From positions 1 to 21,643 of the forward strand of contig JBCCRH010000041.1 in assembly GCA_039208045.1 (NCBI GenBank): a DNA stretch of 21,643 bases. The letters run 5' to 3'. Position numbers and translations under genes: made by a program. Position 1 is the stretch's first letter. Each line of letters opens with the position of its first letter. The notes under the pieces are model-generated. The model made no database searches and was not told the origin of the DNA. It saw nothing but the letters and a program-made list of their open reading frames with translations. The DNA is from JBCCRH01 sp039208045 (lineage in GTDB: Bacteria > Bacteroidota > Bacteroidia > Chitinophagales > Saprospiraceae). Positions 15,552 to 21,643 of this stretch are shown here, one piece after another.

Positions 15552-15565
15552 TTTGTTTCAACAAA
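15552..15565. promoter_or_regulatory. Candidate half-site palindrome (TTTGTT-TC-AACAAA)
   Basis: A 6-bp inverted repeat with a 2-base spacer, lying between the regulator operators and the glucosaminidase gene. It may be a binding site for a different factor or a chance A/T-rich palindrome. Confidence 0.3.
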
Positions 15566-15635
15566 AGATTCCTATACCACAAAATCATTTACTTTCAATT
15601 TGTAAGATACAAAATGGTTTTAAAATGCTTTAGTA

Positions 15636-16469
15636 ATGCGTACAAATTCACCCAATAAGTTGCACCCCAAATCGAAGACTTCGCGGAAGTCTGGTTTGTT
15701 TCAAAAGCGAAAAGACCTACAAGACGGCCAGTCGTATCAAGCGGTACCCCATTTCCAGCTCACGATCTTACTCGATCGGTTTCTGCTCGGAATTAGCAAG
15801 ATTTGGGTAGCCCTTAAGTATCACTTTCATCGCCTTACAGCTGGTGCTTTTGCAGAAATGCGCATGCCTTGGTTGAAGCTAGGGGTTGCCGCACTCGCTA
15901 TCTTTGTATTGACGCAAAAAGATATTCAGTTCTCCATCAATATGAAAGCACCTGCCATGGCGGGTGTAGACGGAGAAGAGGAAGCCCGCAATACCAGCCG
16001 TAATACCGACCAGATGAATATGGCGCAAACCGTTAATTTCCGTAGTTCTAGCAGCCCCGCTATGGCTGTCTCGCAGCTAGATGATGACGAAGTACGCGCC
16101 TATATCAAGCGCTTCAGGAAAGTGGCGCAAGTGGAAATGGCTAAGTTTGGTATTCCAGCAAGCATCAAAATGGCGCAGGGCATACTGGAAAGTAATGCAG
16201 GCACCTCAGCTGCTGCTCAACAGTCTAACAATCACTTTGGCACGCCCTTATCAGGCCAATACTATGAGAGTGCTTGGGAAAACTGGCGCTCGCACAGCGC
16301 CCTGCTCAAGCAAGAGTTTCCCGCATTATTCCAGCAAGGACTCAACTACGAAAAGTGGGCCAAAGGCATCCAAAAAACCGGATACTCTACCGATAAGAAG
16401 TACGGTAAAAAACTAGTCGACGTCATCGAGCGCTACCAATTGTACCTCATTGATGATGACGAGTTGTAA
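15636..16469 (+). CDS. Membrane-anchored glucosaminidase-domain peptidoglycan hydrolase (GH73-like)
   Basis: 277 residues from ATG at 15636. A basic, probably cytoplasmic segment of ~75 residues comes first, then one membrane helix (WLKLGVAALAIFVL, about 79-92), a polar linker, and a catalytic domain (about 148-275). Its motif AKFGIPASIKMAQGILESNAG places the catalytic Glu at 185, followed by QQSNNHFG. The predicted topology is type II, with the hydrolase in the periplasm cutting glycan strands. An alternative start at ATG 15858 (MRMPWLKLGV...) would give a simple signal anchor; the N-terminal basic region could then be leader. The segment between NHFG and the WRSHS motif is shorter than in many family members. 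It is divergent from the S24 regulator, with shared palindromes between them. Confidence 0.82.
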   Translation: MRTNSPNKLHPKSKTSRKSGLFQKRKDLQDGQSYQAVPHFQLTILLDRFLLGISKIWVALKYHFHRLTAGAFAEMRMPWLKLGVAALAIFVLTQKDIQFSINMKAPAMAGVDGEEEARNTSRNTDQMNMAQTVNFRSSSSPAMAVSQLDDDEVRAYIKRFRKVAQVEMAKFGIPASIKMAQGILESNAGTSAAAQQSNNHFGTPLSGQYYESAWENWRSHSALLKQEFPALFQQGLNYEKWAKGIQKTGYSTDKKYGKKLVDVIERYQLYLIDDDEL

Positions 16470-16519
16470 GAACTTTCCTTTTAATTTTTCAATCCTCTAA
16501 GTGGTTTTCTCATGTTTAT

Positions 16520-16552
16520 AAAAAGACCGTTTGCGATGCAAGCGGTCTTTTT
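16520..16552 (+). terminator. Rho-independent terminator after the glucosaminidase gene
   Basis: AAAAAGACCG (16520-16529) pairs with CGGTCTTTTT (16543-16552). The stem continues through a T-G wobble and TTGC/GCAA to a GAT loop, giving a 15-pair stem with A and T tracts at its base. It lies about 50 bases after the stop at 16469. Confidence 0.85.
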
Positions 16553-16592
16553 CTTTCACCTCGACTATGCGTATGCTAAATGACCGTTTTAT

Positions 16593-16618
16593 AGCAAATT
16601 CGCCAAACTGAATTTGCT
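16593..16618. promoter_or_regulatory. Candidate operator upstream of the acyl-CoA oxidase-like gene
   Basis: AGCAAATTC (16593-16601) and its perfect complement GAATTTGCT (16610-16618) are separated by 8 bases, 65 bases before the gene's ATG. The spacing and position suit a dimeric regulator, for example of fatty-acid metabolism. The regulator is not known and no T-tract follows, so a terminator is less likely. Confidence 0.45.
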
Positions 16619-16682
16619 TGGATTCTGTTTTGTTGTTACTTTATACGTCCACTAGGCCCTAACACAAAAAAAACAGCATCTA

Positions 16683-19019
16683 ATGAGTACCAATCCTCCA
16701 ATTCGATTTACTTACTCGCCTGCCATTCAAAGTCTGATTCCATTGCTGTATGCGGCTTGGTCTGATCAGGTATTATCGCCCTCTGAAGTTCGAGCGTTGA
16801 AAGCGAAGGGATACAAGCTTAGTTTCCTAACAGATGAAGATCGCGAGGTATTGCTCCATTGGACAAATCCAAAGCAACGGCCAACCCGCCAACTGAGCAA
16901 ATATTGGGAGTTGCAGATGCAGCAATCTATTGCTGACTTTGGGGGGGCGCATGGTTCCTTAGTGGATTTAGGGCTGATGATGGCCAAAAAGGCAGCACAA
17001 GATGTAGAGCATCATAATTGTGTGATTAACTGGGCGGCAGCGCCTATTCGGGCAGAGCTGGAAGCGTTGGAGAATCAGTTGGTGCTCGTGAGCCTAGATA
17101 CCTACCACCGCCTTTTCCCTGATACTACACCAAAGGAAAAGCAGCTCCAGGAGAGCTTTGATAGTAGTAAAATGGCGGCTTTGCTGGATGACGATTACGG
17201 CGATGCTCGGACGCGGGTAAAAGCCCTTTTAAGTGATCCTGTTTTTCAATACAAGACTTTGCCGCATAAGGAAGCTTACCGAGAGCAAGTGCTGGAATGG
17301 TGTCAACTATTGGCTGCCCAGGGCTTAGGCGCTATCTCTTACCCAGAAGAGTATGGCGGTAAGAATGATATGGGCGTTTATGCAGCTGTTTTTGAGACCT
17401 TAGGCTATCACGACCTTAGCTTAGCCATTAAATTTGGCGTGCAGTTTGGCTTGTTCGGGGGCAGTATCCATGCCTTAGGCACCAAATACCACCACGATCT
17501 ATACCTTGATGCTGTTGGTAAAATGAAATTACCCGGCTGCTTTGCTATGACCGAAACTGGACATGGCTCTAATGTGCGAGAGCTGGAAACTACTGCTACG
17601 TACGATCCCAATACCGATAGTTTCATTGTGCATTCTCCAAATCGAGCTGCTGGTAAAGAGTACATCGGCAATGCGATGCACGGCCGAATGGCTACTGTTT
17701 TTGTACAATTGTTGGTGGATGGGAAAAATCACGGCGTGCATGCCGTGCTCGTGCCCTTGCGCGATGAGCAGTACCAACTCCTCCCCGGCATTACAGTGGA
17801 AGACTGTGGGTATAAGCTGGGGCTAAATGGCGTGGATAATGGCCGTATTTGGTTTAACCAAGTAAAAGTACCTCGCCAAAACCTCCTCAATCGCTTTGGC
17901 GATGTGGATGAGCAAGGGCAGTATACGAGCCCTATCGAAAATCCATCTAAGCGGTTTTTTACAATGCTGGGTACGCTGGTTGGCGGGCGTGTTTGTGTGC
18001 CTCGTGCCGGATTGAGTGCTGCAAAATCGGGCTTGGCCATCGCCATTGGGTATGGCCTCAAGCGGCGGCAATTTGCGCCCAATCCCCAGGCACAAGAAAC
18101 CCTTTTGCTCGACTATCCCAGCCACCAACGCCGCTTAATGCCCCATTTGGCGAAAGCCTATGCACTAGACTTTGCCCTTACCTACCTCACCAAACGGTAT
18201 GTAGAGCGTACTGAGGAGGATATGCGTGAAATCGAAACCTTGGCCGCAGGGCTTAAGTCGTATAGCACCTGGTTTACCACTGAGGTGCTACAGGAATGCC
18301 GTGAAGCATGCGGCGGCAAGGGTTATTTGGCAGAAAATCGCTTTGCGGCGCTCAAGGCGGATACTGATGTCTTTACCACTTTTGAAGGAGATAATACGGT
18401 ACTGATGCAGTTGGTAGCGAGGGGCGTACTTTCTGATTTCCGAAAGGAATTCCACGAAGAAGGGAATATGGCAGTGCTGAGGTACCTGGGCGATCGAGTA
18501 AGTACTGCATTTACGGAGCTTAATCCGTTTGCAATCCGCAATACCGACAGGCAACATCTACTGAGTACCGAGTTTCATCAAGCAGCATTTCGCTTTCGCG
18601 AAAAGCGTACCTTACATAGCCTTGCCAACCGCATGCAGCGGCATATACGAAATGGTAGCAGTAGCTATGAGGCGTTTTTGAAATGTCAAACCCATATGCT
18701 GAGCCTAGCCGAAGCATTCGTAGAGCGGCTAATCCTCGATGAATTTGTTAAAGTAGTCGAAAAATGTGACGATTCTGCCGTCAAAACGGCGTTGCAGGAG
18801 TTATACCAGTTATTCGCGCTAAGCACCATCGAAAAAAACAAAGGCTGGTTTTTTGAAAATGAATATTTGACGCCTGCGAAATCCAAGGCTATAGTTCGTA
18901 TCGTAGATGAATGGTGTGGGAAGGTGCGCAAAAATGCACAGGCTTATATCGATGCCTTCGGAATACCCGACCACTGTCTGGCTGCCGAGATCATTGTTGG
19001 TGCAACCCCAAGCCAATAG
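16683..19019 (+). CDS. Acyl-CoA oxidase-like acyl-CoA dehydrogenase with N-terminal extension
   Basis: 778 residues, much longer than a ~380-residue classical acyl-CoA dehydrogenase. Residues about 180-600 carry the FAD-dependent core in acyl-CoA oxidase style: CFAMTETGHGSNVRELETTA (286-305), YIGNAMHGRMATVF, CGYKLGLNGVDNGRIWF, RFFTMLGTLVGGRVCVPRAG, CGGKGYLAENRF, and FEGDNTVLMQ with the presumed catalytic base Glu568. The role is FAD-dependent first-step beta-oxidation of acyl-CoA; whether the electron acceptor is O2 or ETF cannot be told from sequence. Residues 1-~130 are an added helical region starting IPLLYAAWSDQVLSPSEVRA, reminiscent of TerB-like helical domains. A C-terminal helical region of ~150 residues follows the core. 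A protease gene starts 36 bases downstream. Confidence 0.92.
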   Translation: MSTNPPIRFTYSPAIQSLIPLLYAAWSDQVLSPSEVRALKAKGYKLSFLTDEDREVLLHWTNPKQRPTRQLSKYWELQMQQSIADFGGAHGSLVDLGLMMAKKAAQDVEHHNCVINWAAAPIRAELEALENQLVLVSLDTYHRLFPDTTPKEKQLQESFDSSKMAALLDDDYGDARTRVKALLSDPVFQYKTLPHKEAYREQVLEWCQLLAAQGLGAISYPEEYGGKNDMGVYAAVFETLGYHDLSLAIKFGVQFGLFGGSIHALGTKYHHDLYLDAVGKMKLPGCFAMTETGHGSNVRELETTATYDPNTDSFIVHSPNRAAGKEYIGNAMHGRMATVFVQLLVDGKNHGVHAVLVPLRDEQYQLLPGITVEDCGYKLGLNGVDNGRIWFNQVKVPRQNLLNRFGDVDEQGQYTSPIENPSKRFFTMLGTLVGGRVCVPRAGLSAAKSGLAIAIGYGLKRRQFAPNPQAQETLLLDYPSHQRRLMPHLAKAYALDFALTYLTKRYVERTEEDMREIETLAAGLKSYSTWFTTEVLQECREACGGKGYLAENRFAALKADTDVFTTFEGDNTVLMQLVARGVLSDFRKEFHEEGNMAVLRYLGDRVSTAFTELNPFAIRNTDRQHLLSTEFHQAAFRFREKRTLHSLANRMQRHIRNGSSSYEAFLKCQTHMLSLAEAFVERLILDEFVKVVEKCDDSAVKTALQELYQLFALSTIEKNKGWFFENEYLTPAKSKAIVRIVDEWCGKVRKNAQAYIDAFGIPDHCLAAEIIVGATPSQ

Positions 19020-19055
19020 CAACTGTTTTTAAAAGAACTTACAAAAGTCCATATC

Positions 19056-20192
19056 ATGAGACACATTCTTATCAATGCCCTAGTGGCGATTATTAGTACG
19101 GTTTGCACTTTTACATTGATGAAGCAATTCGATGAGACTCCCGCCACGCAGGAAATTGTCCTTGCTTCGAACGCGCAATTAGTAAAACAAGCTTCCGAAA
19201 CGGAAACCTTAGTCAATACCAAACCTCGACAGTGGGCCAATAATTTTACTGCTGAAAGCGATTTTCGCTCGGTTTCTGCTGGGGCGACAGAGTCGGTGGT
19301 CAATATTACCACCCTTAGTGTTACTGGTTATCGCGTAGCTTCTGGCTCTGGGGTCATTACGTCTCGCAATGGCTATATCATCACTAATCATCATGTTGTG
19401 GAAGACGGTTCTTCCTTTGAGGTATCGCTACAGGATAAGCGCACCTTTGAAGCGCAGCTAGTAGGCTCTGATCCAACAACTGATTTGGCGGTTCTAAAAA
19501 TATCAGCAGGCGGGCTTCGCCCCGTTCCTTTTGGTGATTCGGACAATGTGGAAGTGGGCGAATGGGTGCTTGCCGTAGGTAATCCATTCAATTTGACTTC
19601 CACCGTTACGGCCGGCATTGTTAGTGCAAAAGCTAGAAATATCAATATTTTAAAAGGCTCGTATGCCATCGAGTCCTTTATACAGACCGATGCGGTGGTC
19701 AACCCTGGCAATAGTGGCGGGGCGCTGATTAATACAAATGGAGAGTTGATCGGCATCAACACGGCAATCATTAGTGAGTCGGGAGGTTATGAAGGCTACT
19801 CTTTTGCTATTCCAGCCAACTTGGTAGCGAAGGTGGTGCGCGATTTGAAAGACTATGGCTCGGTGCAGCGGGCAGTGCTTGGGGTGGTTATTCAAGATGT
19901 CAATGCGAATCTTGCAGAAGACCTTGGCCTGCCTTCTATAGAAGGCGTATTTATCTCTAGTGTATCGCCTGATGGTAGCGCTTACAAAGCAGGTATTAAG
20001 AAAGGTGATGTTATCACAGAAATCAATGGCATTGCTACCAATTCAGTACCCGAATTGCAGGAACAAGTAGCCCGTTTCCGCCCTGGCGACCGCATTTCGC
20101 TAGAGTATTACCGAAATGGAAGGCGCTATTTTAAATCCAATATTCCCCTTAAGGGACTTAGCAGTACTAGCTTTAACTTCAATAGGCAGTGA
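19056..20192 (+). CDS. HtrA/DegS-like trypsin-type serine protease with one PDZ domain
   Basis: 378 residues. An N-terminal hydrophobic helix (about 5-21, LINALVAIISTVCTFTL) has no obvious cleavage site, so it is probably a membrane anchor facing the periplasm. The trypsin-like domain (about 70-255) has the full triad: His113 in ITNHHVVEDG, Asp143 in DPTTDLAVLKI and Ser220 in NPGNSGGALIN. A single PDZ domain follows (about 265-355; LGVVIQDV, GVFISSVSPDGSAYKAGIKKGDVITEING). One PDZ plus an anchor is the DegS/HhoB layout rather than the two-PDZ DegP layout. It acts in envelope protein quality control or signalling. It starts 36 bases after the acyl-CoA oxidase gene, so the two may be co-transcribed, though no functional link is obvious. 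Confidence 0.93.
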   Translation: MRHILINALVAIISTVCTFTLMKQFDETPATQEIVLASNAQLVKQASETETLVNTKPRQWANNFTAESDFRSVSAGATESVVNITTLSVTGYRVASGSGVITSRNGYIITNHHVVEDGSSFEVSLQDKRTFEAQLVGSDPTTDLAVLKISAGGLRPVPFGDSDNVEVGEWVLAVGNPFNLTSTVTAGIVSAKARNINILKGSYAIESFIQTDAVVNPGNSGGALINTNGELIGINTAIISESGGYEGYSFAIPANLVAKVVRDLKDYGSVQRAVLGVVIQDVNANLAEDLGLPSIEGVFISSVSPDGSAYKAGIKKGDVITEINGIATNSVPELQEQVARFRPGDRISLEYYRNGRRYFKSNIPLKGLSSTSFNFNRQ

Positions 20193-20351
20193 GTAACAGT
20201 CAAAGAATAACTTCTCGATTTATGGCTGGCTCTTTTGCTCCAATACTGCGTTGAAAAGCCTCGCCGATGCTGGGCATCGTCTGCGTTTTTCGCCTTGTCT
20301 TAGAGCAAAATCCCCTTGCCAAAATGCGGAACTTATTCTTTGGCTGTTACT
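20192..20351. repeat. 160-bp near-palindromic element with 23-bp terminal inverted repeats
   Basis: The ends AGTAACAGTCAAAGAATAAC-TTC (20192-20214) and GAACTTATTCTTTGGCTGTT-ACT (20329-20351) match as inverted repeats at 21 of 23 positions. Inner arms TTTTGCTC/GAGCAAAA (20233-20240, 20303-20310) and a core hairpin CGATGC-TGG-GCATCG (20265-20279) are nested around the same centre, near 20272. The left end overlaps the stop region of the DegS-like gene. It has no protein. It resembles a MITE or REP-type mobile palindrome, or a cruciform or terminator. The rest of the gene-free gap up to 20505 holds only the rbfA leader. Confidence 0.75.
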
Positions 20352-20460
20352 AAACCCAAAAATTCTGCTGCAAAAGGAACTACCGCCGCAAAAGTTTGTT
20401 GGTGGTAGTATACCATTTAGAAGGGTTTTGTATCTTTCTACCTTACAAGCCAGGATACTC

Positions 20461-20481
20461 AAAGGAGAACATATGGCTTAA
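20461..20481 (+). promoter_or_regulatory. Shine-Dalgarno plus minimal ORF (ATG GCT TAA) in the rbfA leader
   Basis: AAAGGAG (20461-20467) is followed after five bases by ATG GCT TAA (20473-20481), a two-codon reading frame ending 24 bases before the rbfA ATG. A good Shine-Dalgarno site is unusual in this window, and rbfA's own start lacks one. It may be a minimal upstream ORF that loads or regulates ribosomes, or chance. Confidence 0.35.
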
Positions 20482-20505
20482 ACTTTTTGAAAAGATCCTA
20501 GAAGT

Positions 20506-20880
20506 ATGGAATCTAAAAGGCAAAAGCAAGTCGCCGAGTTAATCAAGCGCAACTTTGGCATCGTCCTTCAGCAAGAAGGATCCTATATATATGGGGCGGA
20601 GGCCCTCGTCACAGTAACTTCTGTGAAAGTAACCCCCGACTTTAGCCTTGCAAAAATATACCTCAGCGTTTATAATACAGAGAATAAGCAAGCAGTCATG
20701 TTGGAACTGGATGAGCACGTAGTACGCCTACGTCAGTCGCTATCGACGCGTATTCGTAAGCATGTGCGTCGCATTCCAAGCATTGCTCTGTATATGGATG
20801 ATACGCTTGATGAAATGTATCGTTTAAATAACTTATTTGATCGCCTACATGGCGAAGATCAGATGGGGAATGAAGCTTAG
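20506..20880 (+). CDS. rbfA: 30S ribosome-binding factor A
   Basis: 124 residues, normal length. RbfA binds the 30S subunit and assists 16S rRNA 5' end maturation. The protein shows the KH-like family pattern: N-terminal RQKQVAELIKRNFGIVLQQE, central VTVTSVKVTPDFSLAKIYLS, and C-terminal LSTRIRKHVRRIPSIALYMDDTLDEMYRLNNLF. ATG at 20506 gives the family's usual start. It lies downstream of the 160-bp palindromic element and a minimal ORF. Its stop overlaps the stop of the convergent Ppx/GppA gene by four bases. Confidence 0.93.
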   Translation: MESKRQKQVAELIKRNFGIVLQQEGSYIYGAEALVTVTSVKVTPDFSLAKIYLSVYNTENKQAVMLELDEHVVRLRQSLSTRIRKHVRRIPSIALYMDDTLDEMYRLNNLFDRLHGEDQMGNEA

Positions 20881-21517
20881 GACTGCATCATTTCATATAG
20901 CATTCCCTCTTTCATAGCATAGGCTGAAACACAAAGTTCTTGAACCTGAGCCAGTTCTATCACGACGTGTATTAGGACAAGCGCTACTACCAGCATTTCT
21001 GCTCTAGCAGGAGGTATACCTTCTATGGCTAGCCGCTCAGACAGCCCTGCGCCCAACATTTGCTGATAAAACGCAGGAAATCCATCCAATGGCACCCTAG
21101 CATATTTGCTGAATCGTGCTACTTCCGGTAAAATACTTTCCAACACATCGAAAGTACCTGAAGCGCCCACTAATACATGGGCTGGATGTGCTGCTAATGC
21201 GCCACTTAGGGGTGCTAAGGTAGTTTTGAGGTAGTTGGTTAATTTGGTAACTGCTTCCGCTGGAATAGGTTCTTCTTGATGGAATGCTCTGAATAATACC
21301 GCTACTCCTATCGGAAAACTTTGCGACCAATAGACTTCCTGTTTATCTGCAATGATGAACTCCACACTACCGCCCCCAATATCCATAATTAAAAAGCGAT
21401 CGGCTGTAAATTCTACCGCTTGCAGCACACCAAGGTGAATCAAGCGCGCTTCTTCGGTGCCCGAAATAAGTTGTATATCAATGCCTATCTCTTCGGCCAC
21501 CTGCCGGATAAAATCGG
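20877..21517 (-). CDS. Ppx/GppA family phosphatase (5' truncated at assembly break)
   Basis: Exopolyphosphatase/guanosine pentaphosphatase family, sugar kinase/Hsp70-like fold. Reliable coding starts at DFIRQVAEEIGIDIQLI (about base 21515), followed by SGTEEARLIHLGV, the phosphate-binding DIGGGSVEFI, FPIGVAVLFRAF, GASGTFDVLES and ...SERLAIEGIPPARAEMLV. The frame stays open to an ATG at 21596, but those 26 extra residues are read from the mirror copy of this same gene and are artefactual. The true N-terminal ~100 residues, including the first glycine-rich ATP motif, are missing because the assembly folds back. It is probably a Bacteroidota protein of ~300 residues that degrades polyphosphate or pppGpp. 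It converges on rbfA with a 4-base stop-stop overlap. Confidence 0.85.
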
Positions 21518-21643
21518 GGCCGAAGAGATAGGCATTGATATACAACTTATTTCGGGCACCGAAGAAGCGCGCTTGATTCACCTTGGTGTGCTGCAAGCGG
21601 TAGAATTTACAGCCGATCGCTTTTTAATTATGGATATTGGGGG
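21373..21643. other. Perfect foldback inverted repeat at the window end (probable chimera)
   Basis: Bases 21373-21498 and 21518-21643 are exact reverse complements (126 bp each) around a 19-base loop. The right arm runs to the last base, so its real length is unknown. Both arms are Ppx/GppA coding sequence, and the break falls in the middle of a conserved region. Confidence 0.9.

Noticed and set aside
17408..18128. Several minus-strand ORFs inside the acyl-CoA oxidase gene
   Set aside because: They are antisense shadows of a well-supported gene, with no start signals or recognisable motifs.
20251..20481. 76-codon plus-strand ORF before rbfA
   Set aside because: It starts within the 160-bp palindromic element and its composition is not protein-like; only its last ATG GCT TAA has a good ribosome site.
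21518..21596. N-terminal 26 residues of the Ppx/GppA ORF
   Set aside because: They are translated from the mirror copy of the gene's own coding sequence in the foldback, not from a genuine 5' end.

Overview
The window looks like a chromosomal segment from a gliding-type Bacteroidota, most likely Saprospiria (Lewinella-like). This placement is inferred from family content, not from a database match. It rests on a huge Cys-rich PKD-type protein ending in a 'gliding motility-associated' type IX secretion C-terminal domain, a DUF2911 protein, TAnnTTTG-type -7 promoter boxes, gene starts mostly without Shine-Dalgarno sites, and a Bacteroidota-style S24 regulator with an A-G-Y motif. Almost all genes are chromosomal housekeeping genes. 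I see no tRNA, rRNA, CRISPR array, transposase or phage module.

Layout. 1-3105: the 3' part of a T9SS-exported PKD-repeat surface protein, then a secreted DUF2911/TPR protein. 3106-3819: a repeat-rich region holding a 58-codon reverse-strand ORF, a Bacteroidota-type intergenic repeat, a 13-bp-arm hairpin and two blocks of a degenerate G-rich/C-rich word repeat. 3817-7545: an ABC exporter half-transporter (-), a 53-aa two-helix membrane protein (+), a strong 17-bp terminator hairpin, and an M48 metalloprotease lipoprotein (-). 7689-12115: a complete oxidative pentose phosphate cluster, with zwf and pgl on minus divergent from rpiB and gnd on plus. 12157-13440: kynU. 13445-15494: a reverse-strand three-gene unit (S24/LexA-like regulator, TonB-C-like lipoprotein, TPR protein) whose genes overlap or nearly touch. 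It is divergent from 15636-16469, a membrane-anchored glucosaminidase, across an AT-rich region with palindromic candidate operators. 16683-20192: an acyl-CoA oxidase-like dehydrogenase with an N-terminal extension, then a DegS-like protease. 20192-20351: a ~160-bp near-palindromic element. 20506-20880: rbfA. 20877-end: a 5'-truncated Ppx/GppA phosphatase.

Most notable points. (1) A degenerate word repeat (GGGTGACGG / GGATTACGAG / GTTTTGG type) lies directly 3' of several genes, with the G-rich strand in the mRNA sense, and supplies the last codons of at least two ORFs. (2) A regulator that appears capable of autocleavage shares a palindrome-filled intergenic region with a cell-wall hydrolase gene. 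(3) A 160-bp perfectly centred palindromic element precedes rbfA. (4) The window ends in a perfect 126-bp foldback inside the Ppx coding sequence. This is almost certainly an assembly or amplification chimera, so the apparent N-terminus of that ORF is not real.
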